Shown here one piece after another: positions 44,998 through 52,312 of a stretch of 64,000 bases of DNA. Within the stretch, counting starts at the first letter, position 1; every line of letters begins with the position of its first letter. The DNA lies in assembly GCF_002153655.1 (NCBI RefSeq), contig NZ_JOPJ01000050.1, positions 62,001 through 126,000 of the forward strand. The letters are read 5' to 3'. The translations under genes were made by a program, and so were the position numbers. The DNA comes from Acetobacter okinawensis. GTDB taxonomy: Bacteria; Pseudomonadota; Alphaproteobacteria; Acetobacterales; Acetobacteraceae. A model generated the notes under the pieces. It saw only the letters and a list, made by a program, of their open reading frames with translations. It did no database searches and was not told the DNA's origin.

Positions 44998-45042
44998 GGT
45001 ACATCTGCTTCCCCTGCTTTTTTCGGGCAGGGGGCAGGCAGG

Positions 45043-45073
45043 GCCGCACCATGGCTATGGTGCGGCTTTTTTT
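45043..45073 (+). terminator. Rho-independent terminator of HU
   Basis: A perfect 10-bp stem GCCGCACCAT/ATGGTGCGGC with loop GGCT and a following run of seven T. Confidence 0.95.
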
Positions 45074-45085
45074 ATGGCGGGCAGG

Positions 45086-46327
45086 CTAGAGCGTATCGGT
45101 TGTAATATCTTCCAGCCTGTCCAGTTTACGCAGGCCGGGGAACAGACCCATCCACACCCCGGTTATGACCAGCGTGCCAATGCCCCCCAGCACAACAGCG
45201 GCCACCGGCCCCATAACGGCTGCCAGCATACCGCTTTCAAACTCGCCCAACTGGTTGGATGACCCGATGAACAGCATGTTCACGGCAGAGACCCGGCCAC
45301 GCATTTCATCCGGTGTGCCAAGCTGCACCAGTGCGCCGCGCACCATCACGCTAATCACATCCGCCCCACCCAGAATAGCCAGCATCAGCACGGATGCGCC
45401 AATGGAGCGGGACAGACCGAACAGAATGGTGGCAACCCCAAAAACGGCCACGGAGGCAAACATCCACCGGCCGGCATGGCGACCAAGCGGATGGCGGGCC
45501 AGAATGGCCGCAATAAGCAGGGCTCCCACTGCGGGGGCGGCCCGCAAAAGGCCCAGCCCCCATGGGCCGGCATGCAGAATGTCGGTTGCAAACATTGGCA
45601 GCATGGCTGTGGCGCCACCAAGCAGCACGGCAAACAGGTCAAGCGAGATTGCCCCAAGCATGGTGGGTTTGCGCCGCAAAAAGGCAATGCCGCCAAAAAC
45701 AGCCGCCAATGTGGCCTTCTGGCGCGGGCGTACCGGACTGGTCATAACCATGGACCACGTGGCCAGCGCGGCAATGGCAAAGCTGACCCCACACAGGGAA
45801 TAGCAGACCCCGGCCCCCAGACCGTACAGCAGCCCCCCAAGGGATGGCCCGGCAATGCTTGCAGCCTGAAACAGCGAGGAGGAGAGAGCGGTCGCGCGCG
45901 GGAACAGGGCGGGAGGGACAATGGAGGGCAGAAAAGTCTGCTGGGCGGGCATTTCAAACGCTTTGCAGGCGCCAAATATGGCCACCAGCCCATAAATCAT
46001 GCCCGCACTCAACTGGTGTGTAAAAGAGGCATAGGCCATGAACGCCGCCGCCAGCATGGCAATGCTCTGGCAGATAACAACAATCCGCTGGCGGTTGTAC
46101 TGGTCAGCCGCATGCCCTGCGGGGAAGATGCACGCCATCATGGGCAGGAACTGCGCCAGCCCCACAAACCCCAGCGCTGCTGCACTGTGGGTGAGCGCAT
46201 AAATCTGCCAGCCCACGGCCACGGCCTGCACCTGCCCGGCAAAGGAGGACAGGGCCCGCGCCCCAATGGCGGCCACCAGACCGGGGTGACGCAGGAGGGA
46301 GGGAGTGGGGGCGGAGGGATCGGTCAT
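45086..46327 (-). CDS. MFS transporter, EntS/DUF894 type
   Basis: The 413-aa protein has about twelve hydrophobic helices and the pattern of this MFS group: SSFAGQVQAVAVGWQIYALTHSAAALGFVGLAQFLPMM and FPAGHAADQYNRQRIVVICQ (motif A). Relatives export siderophores such as enterobactin, or are uncharacterised. The substrate is unknown. It converges with HU. Confidence 0.88.
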   Translation of the reverse strand: MTDPSAPTPSLLRHPGLVAAIGARALSSFAGQVQAVAVGWQIYALTHSAAALGFVGLAQFLPMMACIFPAGHAADQYNRQRIVVICQSIAMLAAAFMAYASFTHQLSAGMIYGLVAIFGACKAFEMPAQQTFLPSIVPPALFPRATALSSSLFQAASIAGPSLGGLLYGLGAGVCYSLCGVSFAIAALATWSMVMTSPVRPRQKATLAAVFGGIAFLRRKPTMLGAISLDLFAVLLGGATAMLPMFATDILHAGPWGLGLLRAAPAVGALLIAAILARHPLGRHAGRWMFASVAVFGVATILFGLSRSIGASVLMLAILGGADVISVMVRGALVQLGTPDEMRGRVSAVNMLFIGSSNQLGEFESGMLAAVMGPVAAVVLGGIGTLVITGVWMGLFPGLRKLDRLEDITTDTL

Positions 46328-46566
46328 GGCAATGGTTGCGTTTTATCCAAAACAGAAAAATACGGACAGAGAGGCTCCATCCGTGCGGGCAAGAACACGC
46401 GGCGACCAGCCATAACGCCAATCAAAACACCGTATGGACCAGAAACCCTGCCTGCTGCCGCCATGCCATGGAGTATGGATCGGACGGAAAAAACAGCTTT
46501 CCCTCCCATGATCATGCTGGGGTAGATGGACCTGCTGTCATGAGGGAATGGGAGAAAAACAGGCTC

Positions 46567-46641
46567 TGGCTGGGGCGGGAGGATTCGAACCTCCGCATGG
46601 CGGAATCAAAATCCGCTGCCTTACCGCTTGGCTACGCCCCA
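46567..46641 (-). tRNA. tRNA-Gln (anticodon TTG)
   Basis: A 75-nt cloverleaf with encoded CCA; TGGGGCG pairs with CGCCCCA, and the loop TTTTGAT between GCGGA and TCCGC gives TTG. Confidence 0.95.
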
Positions 46642-46710
46642 ATGGCCTGAACTGCCTGTGCCTCTTTTAAGCCGAACAGGGGCTGGTCGTAAAGGCCGCT
46701 TGTTGCAAAA

Positions 46711-47370
46711 TTAGGCGTGTGGGGCCGATATTGTCGTGCTGGCAAAAGCGGTATCCATGTCCGTTACATCTTCCAGATCAGCCAGCCCGCTCTGGTTTGT
46801 GTTTGTGTCCGCCCCGGTAGGGAACAGGCCAAACCGCCCGGCCTTGTCCAGCGCCAGATCAAGGGCGGCCATGGTGCTGCCCATGTCCGGGCTCTCGTCT
46901 TTTTCCCATACGCGCAGGGTGTGGGTCCACACCGCCACCAGCATGTTCACCCGCACAAAGCCGACAACGCCAGTGGTGTTGACACCTGCCGCATCGGCGA
47001 CCCAGCGCATGCTCTCCACCGTAGCCCCCCCGAGCAGTATGGTCAGTGCAGGGTCCATGGGCAGGGTACGGAAAACGGACTGTAATCCTCCACGGTACTG
47101 CTGGAACACATCCAGCCTGCGCATGAGCAGGTCAAACAGGCGTTCACGCACATCACCGCAGATCATGTCGTCCGCCAGCGCCACATCATCGGCCATGCGG
47201 CCAAGGCGGAGCAGGATACTGGCCTTGAGCGGAAAACGCCGCCGTGCCTCGGGCAGGGCCAGCCCCGCCTGACGGGCGGCTGCCAGCACGGTTACGGAAC
47301 TCCAGCCCCGATCCTGTGCCAGTGTCAGGGCAGCCGAGACAAGGGCTGTGTCAAAATCGTCATTATCCAT
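46711..47370 (-). CDS. COQ9/TetR-like protein
   Basis: The 219-aa protein starts with a TetR-like HTH (ALVSAALTLAQDRGWSSVTVLAAARQAGLALPEARRRFP) and continues with a helical domain with DVRERLFDLLMRRLDVFQQYR and WVADAAGVNTTGVVGFVRVNMLVAVWTHTLRVWEKDES, the pattern of COQ9 proteins, which bind lipids and assist ubiquinone hydroxylation. Other ubiquinone genes in the window (hydroxylase, ubiK) fit. Confidence 0.82.
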   Translation of the reverse strand: MDNDDFDTALVSAALTLAQDRGWSSVTVLAAARQAGLALPEARRRFPLKASILLRLGRMADDVALADDMICGDVRERLFDLLMRRLDVFQQYRGGLQSVFRTLPMDPALTILLGGATVESMRWVADAAGVNTTGVVGFVRVNMLVAVWTHTLRVWEKDESPDMGSTMAALDLALDKAGRFGLFPTGADTNTNQSGLADLEDVTDMDTAFASTTISAPHA

Positions 47371-47444
47371 ATCAAAGACCTGTCGGATGAGCGGTAAGGA
47401 GTGGGCGGAGTGGTATTAAAAAACGTGGGAACTCAAGGCATAAC

Positions 47445-48266
47445 CTAGCTGGCCAGCTCCTTGGCGCGGTGCACGGCTGCGGCAATGGCGGCGGAGGTTG
47501 TGGCAGGCCACGCCTGCGGGGCCATCATGATCTTGAGTGCCTCTGCCGTGGTGCCGCCGGGGCTGGTGACGTTGCGGCGCAACTCATCGGCATCGGTTGG
47601 CAGGGTGTGCAGCATGCAGCCAGCACCGTACAGGGTGCCACGGGCCAGCTTGCGGGCAACCTCGGGGGGGAGCCCCTGTTCCACCCCTGCTTTTTCCAGC
47701 AGTTCGGCCAGCAGAAAAACATAGGCCGGACCACTGCCGGAAATGGCGGCAACGGAGTCGATCAGCCCTTCCTCCTCCACCCACACGGTTTCTCCCACTG
47801 CTTGGAGCAGGGCGTCGCAATGGGCTTTCTGTTCGGCGGTAGCGTTGGGGGGGGCGTATAGTCCGCTCATGCCCGCGCCCAGCGCGCAGGGTGTGTTGGG
47901 CATGGAGCGGATAATCAGCGGGTTGGCCTGCGGATTAGCCTGCACGCAGGTCGCATGCAGGCTGGCAATGGTACGCCCCGCCATGACGGAGAGCAGTGTG
48001 GCCTGCCCAAAACGCTGGGCCAGTTCGGCCAGCACCGGGTCCGCCTTTTGGGGTTTGACGGCAACAATCACCACGTCAGGGGTAAAACCCGCAGGAACGT
48101 CCTGTATGGAGCGCACCACCTGATGGGGGGCGGGCAGCTCCGTTATGTGCCGGTCAATAATAACGGACGGGGCAAGCCCCGCGCGGAGCCAGCCTTCGAG
48201 CATGGCGCCACCCATTTTGCCGCACCCGACAAGCAGGATGGAGGGAAGGGTAAAATGCTCGCTCAT
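47445..48266 (-). CDS. proC: Pyrroline-5-carboxylate reductase
   Basis: The 273-aa protein makes proline from pyrroline-5-carboxylate. It has the dinucleotide motif ILLVGCGKMGGAMLEGWL near residue 9, VIVAVKPQKADPVL, SMPNTPCALGAGMSGLY, and the end SGSGPAYVFLLAELLEKAGVEQGLP...VTSPGGTTAEAL. The start at 48264-48266 follows GGAGAGGC and is one base from the YbjN stop. Confidence 0.96.
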   Translation of the reverse strand: MSEHFTLPSILLVGCGKMGGAMLEGWLRAGLAPSVIIDRHITELPAPHQVVRSIQDVPAGFTPDVVIVAVKPQKADPVLAELAQRFGQATLLSVMAGRTIASLHATCVQANPQANPLIIRSMPNTPCALGAGMSGLYAPPNATAEQKAHCDALLQAVGETVWVEEEGLIDSVAAISGSGPAYVFLLAELLEKAGVEQGLPPEVARKLARGTLYGAGCMLHTLPTDADELRRNVTSPGGTTAEALKIMMAPQAWPATTSAAIAAAVHRAKELAS

Positions 48267-48267
48267 G

Positions 48268-48768
48268 TTATGCCTCTCCATGGCAGTCCAGCATGGCCGA
48301 GGCCAGCGCGTCCGCAGCACTCAGCCCGCCGGTCAGGAAAAAGCGCAGGGCCGGGTAAAAGCGTTCGCACTCGGTCAGGGCAATGTCGATCATGTCTTCA
48401 AAAATATCGGTGGCGGTTTCCGTCCCCCGCAGCAGCAGGGCGTGGCGGAAGAGCAGCACACCATCCTCCGTATCCACACTGAAGTGGCCAACCCACACCT
48501 GCTCGTTGGCAAGCCCGATCAGCTCGTACAGGGCCAGACGCATATCCGGGCTTACGCGCAGGTCAAAGGCGCAGGTGAACAGGATGGTGCCCAGCTCGGC
48601 CGACCACGAAAAAAACAGTCCGTAGTCGCACCATCTGGCCGGGGCTTCGGCCGCCATTTCGGTCGGGGTGCAGCGGTCAAAAGTCCACCCATGCCCGACA
48701 ATGACCTGTTCCATCAGGTCCAGCGGGTTGGTGGGGGGGGTGGTGGAGCCGGTTGTCAGGGCTGGCAT
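48268..48768 (-). CDS. YbjN-domain protein
   Basis: The 166-aa protein has the YbjN fold: WTFDRCTPTEMAAEAPARWCDYGLFFSWSAELGTILFTCAFDLRV and QVWVGHFSVDTEDGVLLFRHALLLRG. YbjN proteins are type III secretion chaperone-like and of uncertain role. The ATG at 48768 follows GGGAG; a longer frame to 48813 is unlikely. It is coupled to proC. Confidence 0.85.
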   Translation of the reverse strand: MPALTTGSTTPPTNPLDLMEQVIVGHGWTFDRCTPTEMAAEAPARWCDYGLFFSWSAELGTILFTCAFDLRVSPDMRLALYELIGLANEQVWVGHFSVDTEDGVLLFRHALLLRGTETATDIFEDMIDIALTECERFYPALRFFLTGGLSAADALASAMLDCHGEA

Positions 48769-48831
48769 GGCATGACTCCCGTGCCTGCGGTCAAAAACAA
48801 AAACGGGACGCAAGGAATGGGTGCGGCAGCC

Positions 48832-49122
48832 TTAGTGCGCGCTGCCTGTGCGCGCACTGGTCAGGTGCTGTTCCAGCGCGTCCACCCGTGCTTCCAGTGC
48901 GGCTACGCGGCGTGCGGCTTCTTCCTGCCCGATGCGGGCCTGTGCCGCCAGTTCGCGCATGACCTCAAATTCCTCGCGGCGGACAACCTGCAGGCTGGTC
49001 AGCACCTCGTCCACCCGGCTGCGGACAATGGCGTTCATTTCCTCGCGCACACCTGTCAGTGCGGACACGGCACCTCCGGCAACACCTGCAAGATCATCAA
49101 AAAAGCGCGGTTTGTCAGCCAT
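48832..49122 (-). CDS. ubiK: UbiK-family ubiquinone accessory factor
   Basis: The 96-aa protein has the UbiK/YqiC pattern: RFFDDLAGVAGGAVSALTGVREEMNAIVRSRVDEVLTSLQVVRREEFEVM, followed by a coiled-coil C-terminus (ALEARVDALEQHL). It assists the soluble ubiquinone metabolon. I start at 49122 because GGAGACCCCC precedes it. It heads the ubiK-ybjN-proC minus-strand unit. Confidence 0.9.
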   Translation of the reverse strand: MADKPRFFDDLAGVAGGAVSALTGVREEMNAIVRSRVDEVLTSLQVVRREEFEVMRELAAQARIGQEEAARRVAALEARVDALEQHLTSARTGSAH

Positions 49123-49418
49123 GCGGGGGTCTCCAATCAATCCGTTATGAACGCCTAGCAGCCGGTTGCTCTCTGGCCTGGCGCGCGTATGGTTCCGACT
49201 TTATAAAGAATAAAGGCCCGCACGGACAGAGGCCATGACCCGGTTTCCATTTTTGCGGTCCGGTTTATCCGCATGGCGCACATGTGGCTTTCGCGCACGC
49301 TCCATTGACCGCTTGGGGTCTCGTTCCCATTATCTATACAAATATGTTGAAAAAACGATGTCTCGCGTGACCATGGTTCGGGCGGGCAGATGCGGTATAT
49401 ATGGAGAACAGCATTATA
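49123..49418. other. Divergent promoter region between ubiK and the DnaJ-like gene
   Basis: About 300 bp without a clear gene. An AT-rich stretch near 49325-49355 (TATCTATACAAATATG) may hold a promoter. I see no RNA gene. Confidence 0.35.
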
Positions 49419-49550
49419 ATGACGACAGTCTTGGCGGAGGGTTTTGGCCCACTCCGCCTGAACGCCCATGTCGGGGTTATGGCTGGGTGTGGGTGGTGCG
49501 CGGCGCTGCCAGATGGGGGTAACACGATGGGGGAAGGGACGGCAGCATGA
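49419..49550 (+). CDS. Possible 43-aa small protein coupled to the DnaJ-like gene
   Basis: A short frame (MTTVLAEGFGPLRLNAHVGV...) whose TGA overlaps the downstream ATG as ATGA. It has GC-rich third positions like neighbouring genes, but its ribosome-binding site (GGAGA, 12 bases upstream) is poorly spaced. It could be a leader peptide or chance. Confidence 0.35.
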   Translation: MTTVLAEGFGPLRLNAHVGVMAGCGWCAALPDGGNTMGEGTAA

Positions 49551-50473
49551 GTGAGCGCGATCCGTATTCAGTATTAGGCATTGCCAAAACCGCCAGTCAG
49601 GATGACATCCGCAAGGCGTATCGCAAGCTGGCCAAAAAATATCATCCCGACCTCAACCCCGGCGATAAAAAGGCCGAGGAGGAGTTCAAGGCCCTTAATC
49701 AGGCCAATGACCTTCTGTCCGATGCAGACAAGCGCGCGCGCTTTGACCGGGGGGAAATTGATGCCTCCGGGCAGGAACGCCACCCCGGTTTTGGCGGTGG
49801 GGGGTTTGGCGGTGGTGCCGGTGGCTTCGGCGGTGGTTTTGGTGGCGGCTTCCGCCCCGGCGGCGCTGGCATGGGTGGCTTTCAGGAAGAAGACCTGAAC
49901 GACCTGTTTGGCGGCATGTTCGGCGGTGGCGCACGGGCGCGCCGTGCTGGCCCGCGCAAAGGGGCCGACCGCTCTTTTGCGCTCAATGTCAGTTTTCTGG
50001 ACGCGGTGAACGGGGCAACCTCACGCGTTAATCTGCCAGACGGTGCCACGCTGGATGTGCGCATTCCACCGGGGATGGAGGACGGTAAGGTCCTGCGCCT
50101 GCGCGGCAAGGGTATGCCCGGTGTGCAGGGTGGCCCCGCAGGGGATGCGCTGATTACGGTAACCGTTCTGCCAGACGCCACCTTTACGCGTGAAGGCTCC
50201 GACCTGCGTGAAACATTGCCGGTAGACCTGAAAACAGCAGTGCTGGGCGGCCCCATTATGGTGCCCACGCCCACTGGTACGGTTAAAATGAATGTACCCG
50301 CAGGCTCGGATACAGGCACCGTATTGCGCCTGCGCGGCAAAGGTGTGCAGGCGCACGGCAGTAAGGAGGCAGGGAACCTTTACGTCCGGCTGGAGGTCAA
50401 GGTGGGCAAGGCCGACCCGGCTCTGGAGGCTTTTCTCAAGGACTGGACACCACAGGAAGCTGTGGGCGCCTGA
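49547..50473 (+). CDS. DnaJ-family chaperone, CbpA-like (J domain plus C-terminal domains)
   Basis: The 308-aa protein has a J domain with the HPD motif (KYHPDLNPGDKKAEEEF near residue 35), a long Gly/Phe-rich linker (about 75-130: GGGGFGGGAGGFGGGFGGG) and two DnaJ C-terminal beta domains; it lacks the zinc-finger, so it is CbpA-like rather than DnaJ. It stimulates DnaK ATPase. Confidence 0.93.
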   Translation: MSERDPYSVLGIAKTASQDDIRKAYRKLAKKYHPDLNPGDKKAEEEFKALNQANDLLSDADKRARFDRGEIDASGQERHPGFGGGGFGGGAGGFGGGFGGGFRPGGAGMGGFQEEDLNDLFGGMFGGGARARRAGPRKGADRSFALNVSFLDAVNGATSRVNLPDGATLDVRIPPGMEDGKVLRLRGKGMPGVQGGPAGDALITVTVLPDATFTREGSDLRETLPVDLKTAVLGGPIMVPTPTGTVKMNVPAGSDTGTVLRLRGKGVQAHGSKEAGNLYVRLEVKVGKADPALEAFLKDWTPQEAVGA

Positions 50474-50552
50474 CAGCCCCACCACCCTGCGCCCACCCCT
50501 TACACTTGGTAGGGGGCGGATGCGGGGGGCCGGGCCAAGTGGAACAGGTGGC

Positions 50553-50966
50553 TCAGGGGTCGTTACGGTAGAGGGGGACGTCCACCTTGTGTCCGTTTGT
50601 GTTGGTAATGACAATCTGCCCTGCATTGGCAGAGACCAGCGTCATGGTCAGGGTTGTGTCATGCTGGGTGCCAGACCAGGAGTTCCCGCTTTTTCTGGCA
50701 AGGCTGAAGCGGCTTTCGCCAATGGTTGCGGCAAAGACTTCGGGCACATTGACCAAAAGCCGCGCGGCAGGTCCCATGGCCTTGTTGGCGGCTACCGTAA
50801 AGGGCGGCACCTCAGCCCGTACGCTCCATGTGCCCATAAAGCTGGCCGTGGGGTAAGTGGTTTCTGCCTTTGCTGGAGCGTTTGCCGGGGCATGCGTCTG
50901 TGGTGCGGCAAATGCTGGGGCTGCAGCCAGCCCCAGCATGGCGGAAAAAAGAAGAACGTGTTTCAT
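50553..50966 (-). CDS. Exported protein of unknown function
   Basis: The 137-aa protein has a clear signal peptide (MKHVLLFSAMLGLAAAPAFA, cleavage after AFA) and a mature beta-rich region (MGTWSVRAEVPPFTVAANKAM...VPLYRNDP). No family recognised. The start at 50964-50966 is set by the signal peptide; an open frame to 51461 is an artefact of a neighbouring plus-strand gene. Confidence 0.7.
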   Translation of the reverse strand: MKHVLLFSAMLGLAAAPAFAAPQTHAPANAPAKAETTYPTASFMGTWSVRAEVPPFTVAANKAMGPAARLLVNVPEVFAATIGESRFSLARKSGNSWSGTQHDTTLTMTLVSANAGQIVITNTNGHKVDVPLYRNDP

Positions 50967-51140
50967 ATCAGCTTCCGTGACAAAAATTTGGCTCCGCCCC
51001 ATGTGGCGCGTTTGGTAGTGCCCCGTCCAGTGCTGCCTGCGTGGAGCAGATACCCCGGGTGCTTGACGAACACCCATGACAGGACCAAAAAACCAGTACC
51101 CTTTATGGGGCTGCATGATAACCGCGTGGAGGAGAGCATT

Positions 51141-51485
51141 ATGAGTGAGCACCAGACACAAGACCGTGTTGACGCAACTGCTCCCATGCACGAAGGGCAG
51201 CCCGCGCAGGCACAGCCTGCCGCAGGTGTGGAGGAAACCCCTGCACACGACGCATCCACTACGGCTGCGGTGCAGACACAGACGCATCAGGCACTGGCCG
51301 AGCCGGTGCACGTATTGCCTGCCACCCGTGCGGACAGCCCTGCTCCGGTCCAGCACCCCGTGGCCCCTCCCGCGCGGGAGGAGAGTATGTCGTTCAAGGA
51401 ATTTTCGCAGATGGCCGGGGCCATGGTCTTTGTCATCTGCTTTGTGGTGCTGGGACTGCACGCTATTTCTGTCGCCGGGTATTAA
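51141..51485 (+). CDS. Small membrane protein with C-terminal anchor
   Basis: A 114-aa protein (MSEHQTQDRVDATAPMHEGQ...) with a long Pro/Ala/Gln/His-rich disordered region (1-80) and one hydrophobic helix at the C-terminus (MAGAMVFVICFVVLGLHAIS). A GGAGGAG site precedes the ATG. The shape is that of a tail-anchored protein. Function unknown. Confidence 0.65.
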   Translation: MSEHQTQDRVDATAPMHEGQPAQAQPAAGVEETPAHDASTTAAVQTQTHQALAEPVHVLPATRADSPAPVQHPVAPPAREESMSFKEFSQMAGAMVFVICFVVLGLHAISVAGY

Positions 51486-51548
51486 AGTACTACCGGCTGT
51501 GGCCCCTTTGCGCGTTGCCGGTGGATGTATGGCCCGGTGGTGCGGTGC

Positions 51549-52301
51549 CTATTCGTGGCGGAGGGTCACGACCAGAACGTCGCGGTAAGCGGGGCGGTCC
51601 GGGTCTACGGGCTGTACGGGGGTTACGCCGTGGTACACCCTGTTGTCATTGACAATGGCCGTATCCATCGGGTTGGTCAGGGTAAAGCTGCCAACCTGCT
51701 TGTGGTTGAGATCGTGGATGGATGTCTCCCCCCGTGCCACGTTTTCGCGCCGGACCATCACCACAAAAACCCAGTCCACGCCATCACGGTGCAGCCCTTC
51801 TGGCGTGGGGCAGCCTGCTGCGTCCGGGCGGGCCTCAATACGGAACTGGTGCACCTCCGTATGCCATGAGCGCGGCCTGCGTTCGGGTGGGGTCATGTCC
51901 GTAATCACGCGCAGGGCCAGACGGAGTATGGCCATGAGGGCCGGGTGTTCGCCAATGGTGGGCAGAACGGGTTTAAACCAGCGTTCTACACCACCGTTAA
52001 GAGTATTGTAGTCCCGGCTCTGGTAGTGGGGTTGGTGGGGTTTGCGGGTTATGGTCCCATCCGTAAGCGAGAACGTGGCGTAACGCCTGCGCCGGTAACG
52101 CCCGCCATCGGCCATGTAGCGGTCCACGCCCAGATCGTTCCAGCTTGCGGCAAATGCGTCCCACCCGAGCAGACCGGCACATTCCAGAACACGCTGCATG
52201 GACTGGGCCTGAAGGAAGGCAAAGCCCTCCTCCTCCAGTGGTTTTTCCACGTCCTGAATAATGGTGTCTGCAAGCGGGGATGCAAAAATAGGCTCGACCA
52301 T
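51549..52301 (-). CDS. 2OG-Fe(II) dioxygenase-family protein
   Basis: The 250-aa protein has the family pattern: YRRRRYATFSLTDGTI, WHTEVHQFRIEA, PEGLHRDGVDWVFVVMVRRENVARGETSIHD with the HxD metal pair, and the second His in DNRVYHGVTPV with a following Arg for 2-oxoglutarate. Relatives hydroxylate free amino acids (for example isoleucine dioxygenase IDO-like). It is 11 bp from the MscS gene. Confidence 0.82.
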   Translation of the reverse strand: MVEPIFASPLADTIIQDVEKPLEEEGFAFLQAQSMQRVLECAGLLGWDAFAASWNDLGVDRYMADGGRYRRRRYATFSLTDGTITRKPHQPHYQSRDYNTLNGGVERWFKPVLPTIGEHPALMAILRLALRVITDMTPPERRPRSWHTEVHQFRIEARPDAAGCPTPEGLHRDGVDWVFVVMVRRENVARGETSIHDLNHKQVGSFTLTNPMDTAIVNDNRVYHGVTPVQPVDPDRPAYRDVLVVTLRHE

Positions 52302-52312
52302 GGCGGTGTCTC

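Noticed and set aside
50292-51140. Extended frame before the small membrane protein at 51141
   Set aside because: It runs through the chaperone end and opposite the exported protein gene; the ATG at 51141 with GGAGGAG is the credible start.
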